Shown: positions 25,501 to 40,500 of the stretch, piece by piece | Layout: every line of letters starts with the position of its first letter | How positions within the stretch are numbered: position 1 is the stretch's first letter | Source of the DNA: Mytilus galloprovincialis | Taxonomy: Eukaryota; Mollusca; Bivalvia; Mytilida; Mytilidae | DNA: 64,000 nucleotides | Direction of reading: 5' to 3' | Assembly (NCBI RefSeq): GCF_965363235.1 | Contig: NC_134851.1 | Span: 29,008,847 to 29,072,846, forward strand | Program-made: the position numbers and the translations under genes | Notes under the pieces: generated by a model | Database searches by the model: none | The model's input: only the letters and a program-made list of their open reading frames with translations | Told to the model about the DNA's origin: nothing

Positions 25501-28500
25501 CCAACAGACAAACAATAGTAAAAACACAACATAGAAAACCAAAGACAAAGCAACAAGAACCCACAAAAACACAAGGGATTGTTATATTCTTACGAAACCA
25601 CAAAAACCACAAAACGCACACAAACAAGGAATTTAAATCTATGGTTGTTTAAAATGTAATAAGCAGACACTACCGACCGCACTACTAAAAATCAATTCCA
25701 ATCAATTTGTTATACCAAATATCGATATTTTCAAATTTCAAATAGTTTTCCTGAAGCTGTTGATGTTCAGAAAATATCTATCCTGTATGTAAACGGTGGT
25801 TATGTTTTAGTGAATTTATAAAAGTAATTCTGTTAATGATGAAACTCAATAACTTGCACAAGTACATCATCATAAATTTTAATATGCTAGGATTGTGTTT
25901 ACTAATTACTATAAAAAGTGCTCTATGACACATTGTTACATATTTTAATATTGCAACTATATTGAACAGCTTTATGTGCATAATGTTGTAACACACTTGG
26001 CGATTCTACGCACATCTATCTGTTGTTGATGATTTTTTCATACTTTTTCATCTATTTATTTTCGTCGTTGATGTTGTCTCATTGATGGTGTGATAATTAC
26101 TTCTTATTCTACATACAGTTTGTCATATTAAATTACAAGCACATTCAGACCAAACAAGCTAATTATGTGAATGTTTGTTTTTTTTTGTCATTAAGATACC
26201 ATGATAATGTCCCAATATAGATTAAATAACATATATAACCTTGTTCATTCTTGTATACATGTATAAATATATAGGATCATTTGACTGATGTTAAATGTCT
26301 TTTGTTCAAGGACAAGGAAATACAGCTTCCTTTTGTTGTTGATATTGTTTATTATATCCTGTTTTGAGAACATTATCAGATGACTTGTGAGTTTCTTGTA
26401 AGATCATATATATATGAAAGTGTTTTGTTAAACAAAACACCTTCAGCTGAATTCATCTCGATGTCTTTTGTCGTAGATTCTGTAGACCTAACACTCTTAC
26501 TAAGTTGTCGTCTGCAAATACGACTTTGTAACCTGTAAAATAGAGACTATCCAATCAAAGGGACAGAAAACCAAACACAAATTATGCATATACAATTAGA
26601 TCAAACATATATAAATCTTTCCTTTCATATGATGTTTCCCTAGACTTTATCGAAATGTTGACTCCTTAGTGAGTCTTTTACTTCGAATGATATGTGCATT
26701 GTTTCTGTTGATTGGACATGTGATGCTCTGTGTTCTCTCCAGATACGCCAATTTTCTCAGCCAATAAATGCAAACGGTCATTTTTATATAAATTAGACCG
26801 CTCTTCGTTTTCCTGTTTGAATTGTTTTACACTAGTAATTTTTTTGGGCCCGTTATAAAAGGTGTCAGACCACCAATTAAAAGTCCCTATCTGTTCAACC
26901 AAATTTTGCAATTTTCATAGATTTCTAAATTTTTTATCTTAAGTTTAACCTCTTACAAACCAGGTATGTCCTGAATCGTACAGGTATCACCTTTCTTCAT
27001 TCCAATTTTCGACATACCTTTAAAGCCATATAAGAAAGAAGAGACCTTCCGAATGGATGTACCACTAAAAATAACCCCTGGTTTTCTTGAAATCTTAAAT
27101 TAGTATACTATGGAGCGCATTAATCCTCAATTTTTAATTTCAACTCATAGACAAGTAAATTTGGGCTCAAAATGGTCTTAATATATTTCTCTTTCACCAA
27201 AAGTTTCATTTCTGCAAATTTGTTGTGTAGTTTAAGTAAACAATGACATCAAATGCACTATTTTTTGTCCCAAGTAGGCCTACTTTTACGTTCTAAATTT
27301 GAGGGAGTAATTGGTGGTCTGACACCTTATAGCTTGCTGCTCGGTATGAGCCAAAGCTCCGTGTTGAAGGCCATACCTTGACTTATAATTGTTTACTTTT
27401 ATAAAAAAAATTCATGGATGGAGACTTGTCTCATTGGCACACATACAACATCTTCCTATATCTATGATATAGCCTAGAGTGCACAATGTTCTATAATTTT
27501 TTCGACGTTTCATTTGGTATGAAAATAAACACAAAATAGATATCAAAACAGTCATGTTCCAATTTTTGAATTTGTTCTACAACACGCTAGCACACATTGA
27601 GTAATTTATCACTGCAATAACTATATTATATGAAAAGGTATCTTGTTTTGAGATAGTTGGAACTCATTTTAAGAAAACTCAGTGACAAGTCGAATCTTGA
27701 AAACTAAAAAGAAATTGAACATGACTACACATTTTGTTGGATTTATCAACTATATACGTACATGTATTTCGGATACTCTTTTAAAAGTATTCAAAAAATG
27801 CTATTTGTCGAGGTCAAATATCAAGGTTATTCTGCTACTGTTTTTTATTAGGCTTTATAATTTGTATACCACGGAATATCTTCAAAAAAGTTAAATAAAA
27901 CGTTGTTCTGACGTCATGTGCAAATATGAAAAAGATTGTGTATGAACTAACGCTTTTCTACATAATACTACTCATATAATTTATGAATAGATTATTAATT
28001 TTGAAAAAATATCAATGGTATTGTTTCTCCTGATGAAAATAAAATTGTTTTAGGTGTTTATCTTTATGATTAATAATATTTAGGATAATAACAAAAAAAC
28101 TAGATAAATTCCTGAAAGTTTAGTGGCAACAACATTAGAATCGGTTACTAATTTTGACAATTTCATGGCCGACAGAAAAGAGGGACGAAAGGTTCCAAAG
28201 GAACAGTCAAACTCAAAAATCGAAAATAAACTGACAACGCCATGGCTTAAAATGAAAAAAAGACAAACAGACACACAATAGTACACATACCACAACATAG
28301 AAAACTAAAGAATTAGCAACACAGACACGACCAAAAACTAGGGGTGATCCCACGTGCTCCGAAAGGGTAAGCATATCCTGCTTCACGTGTGGCACTCGTC
28401 GTGTTGCTTATGTGATAACAAATCCGGTAAATAGTCTAATTCGGTAGGTCACATCCATGAAAGGGAAGGGGATTGTAGTTACGACGTAAGGAACATAATC

Positions 28501-31500
28501 AATATTATTTGTGAAACGTTTATTCCATGACGGTCAACCAACTCGTGATTGCGTCCGTAAAATTTACGAAGGGATGATTCAACAACAAAAAAAACTACCT
28601 GACAATCAATCAACTCATTACTCATCGTTCTTTTGTAATCTCTCTTTAATGTATATCATGGTTTACCTGATTTAGTTTTTTCTAGGACTGTTGCATTATA
28701 CCATTTCTTCTCCAGTTTCCAGAAGCCCATTACTTTTTCGTTCATTGCGAAATCCTGAGAAAAAAATTTAAACAATGTAATCTTCTTTAGAATTTCACCT
28801 CTGTTTGAAAGCTGCTTTTAATTTTATTAAAATGATATGTTTTAAACTAAATAGGAATACAAAGATGTGGTATGATTTCTAGTGACAATATCACATAGAC
28901 GTAAATTGATTTGGATGTAAGCAGCTATATTTTACTGTACAATATTCAACAATAAGCAATCATATGCCGTAGTGTAAGCTTAAAAAATACGATTTAACAT
29001 AATGTCAAACAAGAATGAGTCCATAGTACACGGATGCCCCACTCGCACTATCATTTTCTATGTTCAGTGGACCGTGAAATTGTGGTCAAAACTTAAAATG
29101 AAGCGAACGGACGCACGGACGAACGAACGGACGTACGGACGAACGGAGGCACAGACCAGAAAACATAATGCCCCTCTACTATTGTAGGTGGGGCATACAA
29201 ATTTAAACGTGAATATCAACGGCCGATAAAAAGAAATGCTTCATAGATCACAAACAGCAACCAAAACGACCACTAAATTACTGATTTGGGACAGACATTT
29301 AACATGTACAAATGTGGCCCAATTTAACGTCAAGTAAAAAACAAACAAATATTTCAATTAAGTGTGAAATCATTCCAGCAATGACACATTACTGGAAATA
29401 ATTATTAGATTATTTTTGAAGTTCACAAAAAATGCAAATGTATCATGATGTTCCAGGTTTACACCCCCTTCCCACCTTTTCCGCGAACTGGATCCCAACC
29501 GGTTTTCCAAAGAAAGCTGAATTATAACACAACGTGCAAATCTGAACTTAAAAATAATATAAATATATGTTTTTGTTTTAGGTGCTCGTTGATATTTTGC
29601 GGAGACAGAAATATAACGGTTGATAGCTTAAAACTACATTGCATACACATGTTATATATTTCACTGATTCACTTTGCCCAAGGCATTACAATTCTGTAAT
29701 CTAAGTTTCAGTAAATTATTTCATAATCCACGACATGGGACTAGCAGAAACAAATAAAACATACTCATACTTCATACTCACATTTGTTACTTCCAATGAT
29801 CTGATGTTTATCTGATTCTCAGGTATCTTCATTTCCTTTGAAAATAATTGAGTTTGTAAATCAAAGTAATCAGTGTTTTGTTTAATTGACTAACCACACA
29901 TACTGAAACGTCTCGTCCGATTCACTAATCACTGATTTCATGTGGAAATTATTAAAGAATAAGCTCTAACTACAAGTATCACATAAACTTGACATTTTAA
30001 AATATGATGACAATGAGCATGATGAGGTGAAGGTCAGATAAATCCTGTCAGACAGATATATACACAGAGTTCGAGTCAGCCTTATCCGGCCATCTTTTAA
30101 AAATCAAATATCTCGAAATGAGCTCCATGACATTTCAATGAATTTAGCTTATTTTGAGGCTTATCTAATGCTCTTCCGGGTAATAGTAACAATCTTAAAT
30201 TCTTGCTTTATTTAATTTCACTAAGTTCATCCTCAACTTATCTCATTTGCATGTAAAGTTCTTGACTCGAGCTCAATTGTCATCTCTGTTTCCTATCAAA
30301 ATAATATTTTGTTTTGATAAAAACTGTCACATTTTTACAAATAAAATCCTGTTTTGAGGTTCAATTTATCATATTAAAAAGGTTAACCGCACAATCAGCA
30401 GTAAGCATACACTACAAACTGCTCAGAGTCTGAATTGACCAGTTTTTGTGCTCGACCAGTAAAATCGAGCACACATTTTACTCGACTAGTCTCGACATTG
30501 TCTCGACTGTACTTAACTGTACTTTAGTGTACTCGACTATGTCTCGACTTTACTTAATTAGTCTGATTCAGTACTTGATGATCTTTGTGTAGTCTGAAAT
30601 GGTCTTGACCAATGCTCGACCTGTCTCGACATGTCTTGACTAGTCTCGACCTGTCTCGACTAGTCTTGACCTTCAAATTTAGTTTTGACTGGTGTAAATC
30701 AGCCCATCTAACTAAATTAAATATTGATCTTACAAAATTCAAGCTTATTAGGTAGTTTATTTTATTGCTGTGAAATGAAAGAATTTAATTTTACAATAGG
30801 TAAAAATTAAAATTATTATATAAATTCAGATAGGCATCTTTAATTTTTTTTATAACTTTTTCAAATCAACTTGGATTTTCATCAAACTATGTAGCTATCT
30901 TAGATATATATTAAGCTTACTAAATCCCAGGTCATTTTATTTTTTCTTGCATTGCTGTCAAATTCAAGAATTAAATTAATCTATTTATTTTGATCTATTT
31001 GTGTTACTAAGGAAGCTACCATTTAATTTCTACATGTTCAATGACTAACAAATGAACAAAAGTCTTACCACGGATATGATTCCACGCCTTTAAGAAGGTT
31101 GATCTTGAAAATAAAGTCCCTTTGAACTGGTCTTTAAATAAGGATTTCTGTGTATCGAAATCTTTAAGCTGAACACTTTGAACCTCTCCATCCACTCCTA
31201 AAACCTGAAATATTCAAATAAGTCAACGAAATGTATTGCTTGACCCTTATAGGTGTAATTTTGCAATAAAGATTAGTATTAACAAAAACCATAAAGCCTT
31301 GAACCTGATCGCGTTCAGTTATATTTAGAAAAAAATATATGCTTTGCGAATTGATGTATATCATGTATTTAGGACGTCAAAATCTAGGACGCAATTACAT
31401 CGGACATTTTAAGGGCAAACGTATCTACCCATTTCAAGGCAAATATTTGTAGTCAAATATAGTTAAAAGTACAATTGCATCAATGCCAATTTTACAACAA

Positions 31501-34500
31501 CATAAATGAATTAATATCTTCCTTTTCTTAAAAATTGTTTCACCTTTTAAATTTTTCTAGCTATTGTAGTTTTCAAGATTATAGGAAAAGTTAGCTTACT
31601 ACCAATTTAATGCTTTGAACTCTGGTGGATAGCTTTCGCATTCGCATTTCCTTAAAAACGTAAAATATTGGTAAAACTCATCCTGTTACTGATAATTTGA
31701 GTATGTGTAACTTATGTGCAAATTGCGTATTGTTGATCATTTCTTGCTACATCTATTTTAGATGTTAAAATAATTGGCTATAACACAAAAGTCATTATTA
31801 TATATCATGTATATAGTGCTATAACTAAGCTTCTAGATTTGATCTTTTCGGTAATGCATATATTGCCTTCATTATTATTTTTAATGTATCTTTTATAGTA
31901 GACTATTTTGAAACAAAATGAAACTAGAGGCTCTAAAGAGCCTGTGTCGCTCACCTTGGTCTATGTGAATATTAAACAAAGGAAGCAGATGGATTCATGA
32001 CAAAAATGTATTTTGGTGATGGAAATGTGATTGTACATCTTACTTTACTGAACATTCTTGCTGCTTACAATTATCTCTATCTATAATGAACTTGGCCTAG
32101 TAGTTTCAGTGGAAAATGTTAGTAAAAATTTACAAATGACTACTAAGGACAATAACTCCTTAGGGGGTCGATTGACCATTTCATTCATGTTGACTTATTT
32201 GTAAATCTTACTATGCTGAACATTATTGCTGTTTACAGTTTATCTTTATCTATAATAATATTCAAGATAATAACCAAAAACAGCAAAATTTCCTTAAAAT
32301 TACCAATTCAGGGGCAGCAACCCAACAAAGGATTGTCCGATTCATCTGAAAATTTCAGGGCAGATAGATCTTGTCCTGATAAACAGATTAATTTTGCTCT
32401 AAATGCTTTGGTTTTTGAGTCATAAGCCAAAAACTGCATTTTACCCCTATGTTCTATTTTTAGTCATGGTGGCCATCTCGGTTGGTTGGCCGGGTCACCG
32501 GACACGTTTTTAAACTAGATACCCCAATGATGATTGTCGCCAAGTTTGGTTTAATTTGGCCCAGAAGTTTCAGAGGAGAAGATTTTTGTAAAAGTTAACG
32601 ACGACGGACGACGGACGCAAAGTGATGGGAAAAGCTCACTTGGCCCTTTGGGCCAGGTGATCTAAAAAAGAAAACCTGTTAAATTCGTCAATTAAGAAAA
32701 ATAAAATTTCTCGTTAACATATGACCAGTACTGAACCATTTCCGGTCATTATCGCACCCTGGTGGATAATGACGTTTAAAGTCTTTAACATTTCTAAAAC
32801 AATAACTGAAACCAAGCAAAATGTACTTTCTTGATAATTCAATAAAAGGCTATTGTTACAGTTTTCAGTCATGATTTACCTCAAAATTTAGTGAGTGACT
32901 CTAAATTTTTGTTGAATAATAAATGTTTGAATACAATATATATATTTCTATCTTTATAAGCCTCTTTTCGTGCTTTTAGTTTGTTAAAGGAGAAATAGTG
33001 AACAAAATTAATAAGAACAAATAACACATTATACGTTTTTAGTAAGTTTAGGTAATTTTTTTTAACATTATACTTTTGTAAACTCCATGGTATATAATGC
33101 TACTTTGATAAAATATAATCTCCAAAGTCATGAAATAGTAAATACAGAAATGGTTTGATCCTTTTGGTAATTCGGTATTTTACAGATAAATGCATGGATT
33201 CAATTTTACAGTCAACATTACGCTTTCAAAATGACAGCAGAAATCACTATTCCGTTGAAGCCTTTGCGATTTTTTTTTATTTTCAAGCGTCATAAGTTTA
33301 TTTGTCTCTATAGATTTGACCACAATGTTTATCTAGAAACAATATTTAACTTATTAAAACTGCAAGTATTCTGCATGTATGATTTATTTCTCATGCCATA
33401 GTTTATTAATTTAGAAATATTTACATAGCCATGCAGTAGTGAACAGACAATTTGTGTAGTAATCAATCCTCCTGAGAAAATAAAATGACCAACGATTGCA
33501 TGATAGTTATTAAGTAATGTACGAGATAACTAATGACCGCAAAATCTGAAGTTTATCCCAACAAATTCCCATCTGCTAATTCCTCAATGTCTTGTTTCAT
33601 GATTTACATGAACGATCAGATTCAGTATAATTATTTCCGGAGTTACTAACATGACTAACATGTTTAACCCCGCCACATTATTTATGTGTGTGCCTGTCCC
33701 AAGTCAGGAGCCTGTAATTCAGTGGTTGTCGTTTGTTTATGTGTTACATATTTGTTTTCATTAATTTTTTGACATAAATAAGGCCGTTAGTTTTCTCGTT
33801 TGAATTGTTTTACATTGTCTTATCGGGGCCTTTTATAGCTGACTATGCGGTATGGGCTTTGTTCATTGTTGAAGGCCGTACGGTGACCTATAGTTGTTAA
33901 TGTTTGTGTCATTTTGGTATTTTGTGGATAGTTGTGTCATTGGTAATCATACCACATCTTCTTTTTTATATTCTCACTAAACATGCTCAGTATACAATAT
34001 ATGTTATTTCAATTGAACACAACACTACTGCACAAAAACAAATACAAAATAAAACCGCGAAGAGCCTTAGGCCGCCATCATCGTCATTGTATTTAACTAA
34101 AATATTTAAGTTATAATATGAAATCTACTTCAACATAATATGCTACGAAATGAGGCCTGTATGGTTTATTGCTTAGGGCTACGTAACGTTTTCCCTTGAC
34201 CCAAAATTATCCAGTTATGCAGGGTTCTGTTCGAAGAATGAAACCAAAGTACTGAAATACTGAAAATCGGATGACCGCAAGTTCTTGTGAATGGTCCGAG
34301 AAGCACTTGTCTCAGAAAAAACCCCATATCTATACCTGAAAATGAGGTTTTATGTGCAGATATTATTTTTTTCTTGGACAAGTTCGTGCGTAGATAAATT
34401 AATGACAGGGAATTCATCCTCACCGTAATGACTATTATATTGAAGTACGTGATACAAATCCGTATAATTACTCAGGTATATTATTGTTATATAGTATATT

Positions 34501-37500
34501 AATACTTGTATATTACAGTTACATGTATTTTCATTGTATATCATTCTATTCTTCTATATTAATAATAGTGCAGTGCAGTGCATGGTTGAGTTATCGTTGC
34601 TTAAGATTGCAAACGTTCTTGAGATATTCTACCGCATGCGTGTGCATATTTATTTTGAAAGATTTTTCACTAAATGTTTATACGTATAACAAAACATTTT
34701 AATATTATTAATTTATCTTTTTTTAAAAAGTATGTGATGAGTATTCATTTTTAACAAGCGATAAGGAATATAAGTTTGCACTTGATGATGTCTTCATCAT
34801 GTTTATAGATCGGTTCAAAAAAACCAAAACGAATATTACGTAATGGAAATCTAGGCGATAGCAATACACCGGAATGCCCTCATCCGCTGTAAAAATTGAT
34901 AATTTACAACACCTGGCATTCTTGACCTTGAAATACATTTTAAAGAAACTAATTATTATATCTATACACACAGAAATACAAAAGTAGCTGTCAATCACAG
35001 CATGTATTCCGAGGATTTATTATAGGTGAAGCAATATGGCAAATAAGAAATATAAGTGGCCATAACAAATCAATAAACGATGTAACTAATGTCAAAGTGA
35101 AATTATTAGATAGGGGTTATTATAACGTCTAAATATGTGAAATAAAATTGAGAATGGAAATGGGGAATGTGTCAAAGAGACAACAACCCGACCAAATAAA
35201 AAAACAGCAGCAGAAGGTCACCAACAGGTCTTCAATGTAGCGAGAAATTACCGCACCCGGAGGCGTCCTTCAGCTGGCCCCTAAACAAATATATGCTAGT
35301 TCAGTGATAATGAACGCCATACTAATTTCCAAATTGTACACAAGAAACTAAAATTAAAATAATACAAGACTAACAAAGGCCAGAGGCTTCTGACTTGGGA
35401 CAGGCGCAAAAATGCGGCGGGGTTAAACATGTTTGTATTTATATTGATGCTTTTTATCAATTGACGTAGTGAATTATTACAACAAAACAAATCGAAACAA
35501 AAAAAAATATTCGGTTTTAATGATCTTTAAAAACTAAATATAACCCATACATGTATACGTAAGATTAAGAAAAGTAAGTACTAAGTAAGTAAATTTTGTT
35601 TAGGGTCGGCTTATATATACACAATAACAGACAAAACATGAGCTCTGACTACTGATGCTAAATTTGGTTGATTATGATATAGGGAATTACTGAAGCAGGA
35701 CCGGAGCGGGCCCCCTCTTAGGCAGTCAGTGGGCCCCGGCTTGTGAAAAATTCTGGATCTGCCACTGATCAATGGTATAGTGTTTCATGTATACAAACCT
35801 TTGGATATGGTAATTAGGTGCAAATGTCAAAATAATCGGATTTATAGCATCTATGACTAGCATCAGTGGAAATACTACATTAGAATAATAGAGATTAATT
35901 AGTTTGACAAATAGCTAATGCATTTACAAGTCGACTGTGGTCAAATTAACCGCATTAAAAATAAATACTGGCATCTGATTTGTTTCAGATACTTCTGATA
36001 TTACCAAGCAAGTGATAATATGAACCCATAATTGATATTTGAATTTATCAACTATTATATATCATGTAGCAAGAAATTTTAACCTATTCCAGCGGCCCAT
36101 TCCTGTCACTCATTGGATAGTAAGTGCCCCCTCTCCACCCCCGACTTAAAGCATATCTTACGATATCATTTTATTAATGATTTTATATTAGACATTGACC
36201 ATTCATTTTTTGTGGAGGTGGAGGCGGCAAGAACTTTTTAAATAATTATTGTGGGTTCCCATTGAAAATAACAGGATTTAAAAACAAAATTGTTCATATT
36301 GAGATAAAAATCGAATGTCGAAAAAAATGATAGTCCGAGAATCAAAAATTCCTTAACACGCATGATAGTAACTACGAGAGGATTTCCCTCAATAATCGTG
36401 GTTAATCCTTTAATAACAGATAGAAATATTAATATACCTATTCCAATCAAAATGTACAAATACATTAATTATTTTGTTTATATAAAAGCTTTAAGAAGTA
36501 GGCACTTCACATCGGTGTTAATATTTACGCGCCCAGCGGCAAGTTGTCATAAATCAAGCACTATGAAGCTGGGGTTATAAAACGATTTTTTTTTTGGCAC
36601 AGACATTTTATGAAGATAATATGGTATTCAAAATTAAAACTATGATTAATCTAATTGATCGATGTGTGCAGCCGATATGTTTTATTACTAGATGCTTCGT
36701 TCAATCTGCATTGTCATAAAAGGAAAATTAACATAGTTTACTCAGACCTAAACCAGGCTCAAGCTAGCAGCCACTCGCCAGCAGCCACTTCGCTAGCAGC
36801 CAGTTTTCAGATATGTCTATAAACCCAAAAGTTGCATAAGATTCAAACGTACTTTAAATGTTTTTATCAATCATATAATCACAAAATAATCTGTTTTTAC
36901 ATATGAGTGAGCAGCCGAAGACACTATTTAATGGTTTTTTTTTTAATTAACATGTAATTTCCTGTTCATTACTTTATTCGCTTTTCATATACCAAACAGC
37001 GTGCTGCGCGCAATTTTAAATAGTGTATGAAGAATAGTAAATAGCTATGCACTTATTTAAATGCTGGCAAAATTGTTGTTACATGACATCGACGTTTCCA
37101 TAAGAAATCAATTTTGTGATATTGTACGAAATAGCTTTCCATAGTCTCGGCATCCTGTCAAGTAGTTCCTAAAAAGTATCAATAGTTTTGCATTACAAGA
37201 ATAGAAAATTGCACTCGTGCTTTGCTATTTTTTTGTCAGACAAATTTGTTTTGACAAAAGATTCTTCTTCTGAACAAGCGGAATGCGCTCACATTTGATT
37301 ATACGAAATGTTTATTTGTTGTACTTAATGTATGGTGTGCACGAAAAATATAAATTAGCAATTTATAAAAGAAACCTACCTTTGGACCTATGGTGAAATT
37401 TTCCCACCTGGGCCATTTGGGCCATTGGACCTTAGACCCTTACCTATCATTTGCACCTAGTGGGTAAACAAGTATTGCCGTAGGGAATTTTTGACAGACT

Positions 37501-40500
37501 TTTGAAAATTTGGGGTAGGCATGTTTGACCCTTAAGACCTAAGTTCGGACCTATGGTGAAGACAAACTATGAGTTGTCCCACCTGGACCTTTTGGACCAT
37601 TGGACCCTAGCCCATTACCTAACATTTCCACCTAGTGGCTAAAAAAGTATTGCCGTAGGGAATTTTTTACACTCCTTTAAAAATTGGGGTAAGGCATTCT
37701 TTTGAAATCTAACTTTGGACCCATGGTGAGGACAAACCATGAGTTGTCCCACCTTGACCTTTTGACCCATTAGACCTTAGACCCTTACCTATCATTTGCA
37801 CCTAGTGGGTAAACAAGTATTGCCGTAGGGAATTTTTGACTGACTTTTGAAAATTTGGGGTAGGCATGTTTGACCCTTAAGACCTAAGTTCGGACCTATG
37901 GTGAAGACAAACTATGAGTTGTCCCACCTGGACCTTTTGGACCATTGGACCCTAGCCCATTACCTAACATTTCCACCTAGTGGCTAAAAAAGTATTGCCG
38001 TAGGGAATTTTTTACACTCCTTTAAAAATTGGGGTAAGGCATTCTTTTGAAATCTAACTTTGGACCCATGGTGAGGACAAACCATGAGTTGTCCCACCTT
38101 GACCTTTTGACCCATTAGACCTTAGACCCTTACCTATCATTTGCACCTAGTGGGTAAACAAGTATTGCCGTAGGGAATTTTTGACAGACTTTTGAAAATT
38201 TGGGGTAGGCATGTTTGACCCTTAAGACCTAAGTTCGGACCTATGGTGAAGACAAACTATGAGTTGTCCCACCTGGACCTTTTGGACCATTGGACCCTAG
38301 CCCATTACCTAACATTTCCACCTAGTGGCTAAAAAAGTATTGCCGTAGGGAATTTTTTACACTCCTTTAAAAATTGGGGTAAGGCATTCTTTTGAAATCT
38401 AACTTTGGACCCATGGTGAGGACAAACCATGAGTTGTCCCACCTTGACCTTTTGACCCATTAGACCTTAGACCCTTACCTATCATTTGCACCTAGTGGGT
38501 AAACAAGTATTGCCGTAGGGAATTTTTGACTGACTTTTGAAAATTTGGGGTAGGCATGTTTGACCCTTAAGACCTAAGTTCGGACCTATGGTGAAGACAA
38601 ACTATGAGTTGTCCCACCTGGACCTTTTGGACCATTGGACCCTAGCCCATTACCTAACATTTCCACCTAGTGGCTAAAAAAGTATTGCCGTAGGGAATTT
38701 TTTACACTCCTTTAAAAATTGGGGTAAGGCATTCTTTTGAAATCTAACTTTGGACCCATGGTGAGGACAAACCATGAGTTGTCCCACCTTGACCTTTTGA
38801 CCCATTAGACCTTAGACCCTTACCTATCATTTGCACCTAGTGGGTAAACAAGTATTGCCGTAGGGAATTTTTGACAGACTTTTGAAAATTTGGGGTAGGC
38901 ATGTTTGACCCTTAAGACCTAAGTTCGGACCTATGGTGAAGACAAACTATGAGTTGTCCCACCTGGACCTTTTGGACCATTGGACCCTAGCCCATTACCT
39001 AACATTTCCACCTAGTGGCTAAAAAAGTATTGCCGTAGGGAATGTTTTACACTCCTTTAAAAATTGGGGTAAGGCATTCTTTTGAAATCTAACTTTGGAC
39101 CCATGGTGAGGACAAACCATGAGTTGTCCCACCTTGACCTTTTGACCCATTAGACCTTAGACCCTTACCTATCATTTGCACCTAGTGGGTAAAAAAGTAT
39201 TGCCGTAGGGAATTTTTGACAGACTTTTGAAAATTTGGGGTAGGCATGTTTGACCCTTAAGACCTAAGTTCGGACCTATGGTGAAGACAAACTATGAGTT
39301 GTCCCACCTGGACCTTTTGGACCATTGGACCCTAGCCCATTACCTAACATTTCCACCTAGTGGCTAAAAAAGTATTGCCGTAGGGAATTTTTTACACTCC
39401 TTTAAAAATTGGGGTAAGGCATTCTTTTGAAATCTAACTTTGGACCCATGGTGAGGACAAACCATGAGTTGTCCCACCTTGACCTTTTGACCCATTAGAC
39501 CTTAGACCCTTACCTATCATTTGCACCTAGTGGGTAAAAAAGTATTGCCGTAGGGAATTTTTGACAGACTTTTGAAAATTTGGGGTAGGCATGTTTGACC
39601 CTTAAGACCTAAGTTCGGACCTAAGGTGAAGACAAACTATGAGTTGTCCCACCTGGACCTTTTGGACCATTGGACCCTAGCCCATTACCTAACATTTCCA
39701 CCTAGTGGCTAAAAAAGTATTGCCGTAGGGAATTTTTTACACTCCTTTAAAAATTGGGGTAAGGCATTCTTTTGAAATCTAACTTTGGACCCATGGTGAG
39801 GACAAACCATGAGTTGTCCCACCTGGACCTTTTGACCCATTAGACCTTAGACCCTTACCTATCATTTGCACCTAGTGGGTAAAAAAGTATTGCCGTAGGG
39901 AATTTTTGACAGACTTTTGAAAATTTGGGGTAGGCATGTTTGACCCTTAAGACCTAAGTTCGGACCTATGGTGAAGACAAACTATGAATTGTCCCACCTG
40001 GACCTTTTGGACCATTGGACCCTAGCCCATTACCTAACATTTCCATCTAGTGGCTAAAAAAGTATTGCCGTAGGGAATTTTTTACACTCCTTTAAAAATT
40101 GGGGTAAGGCATTTTTTTGAAATCTAACTTTGGACCCATGGTGAGGACAAACCATGAGTTGTCCCACCTGGACCTTTTGACCCATTAGACCTTAGACCCT
40201 TACCTATCATTTGCACCTAGTGGGTAAAAAAGTATTGCCGTAGGGAATGTTTGACAGACTTTTGAAAATTTGGGGTAGGCATGATTGACCCTTAAGACCT
40301 AAGTTCGGACCTATGGTGAAGACAAACTATGAGTTGTCCCACCTGGACCTTTTGGACCATTGGACCCTAGCCCATTACCTAACATTTCCACCTAGTGGCT
40401 AAAAAAGTATTGCCGTAGGGAATTTTTTACACTCCTTTAAAAATTGGGGTAAGGCATTCTTTTGAAATCTAACTTTGGACCCATGGTGAGGACAAACCAT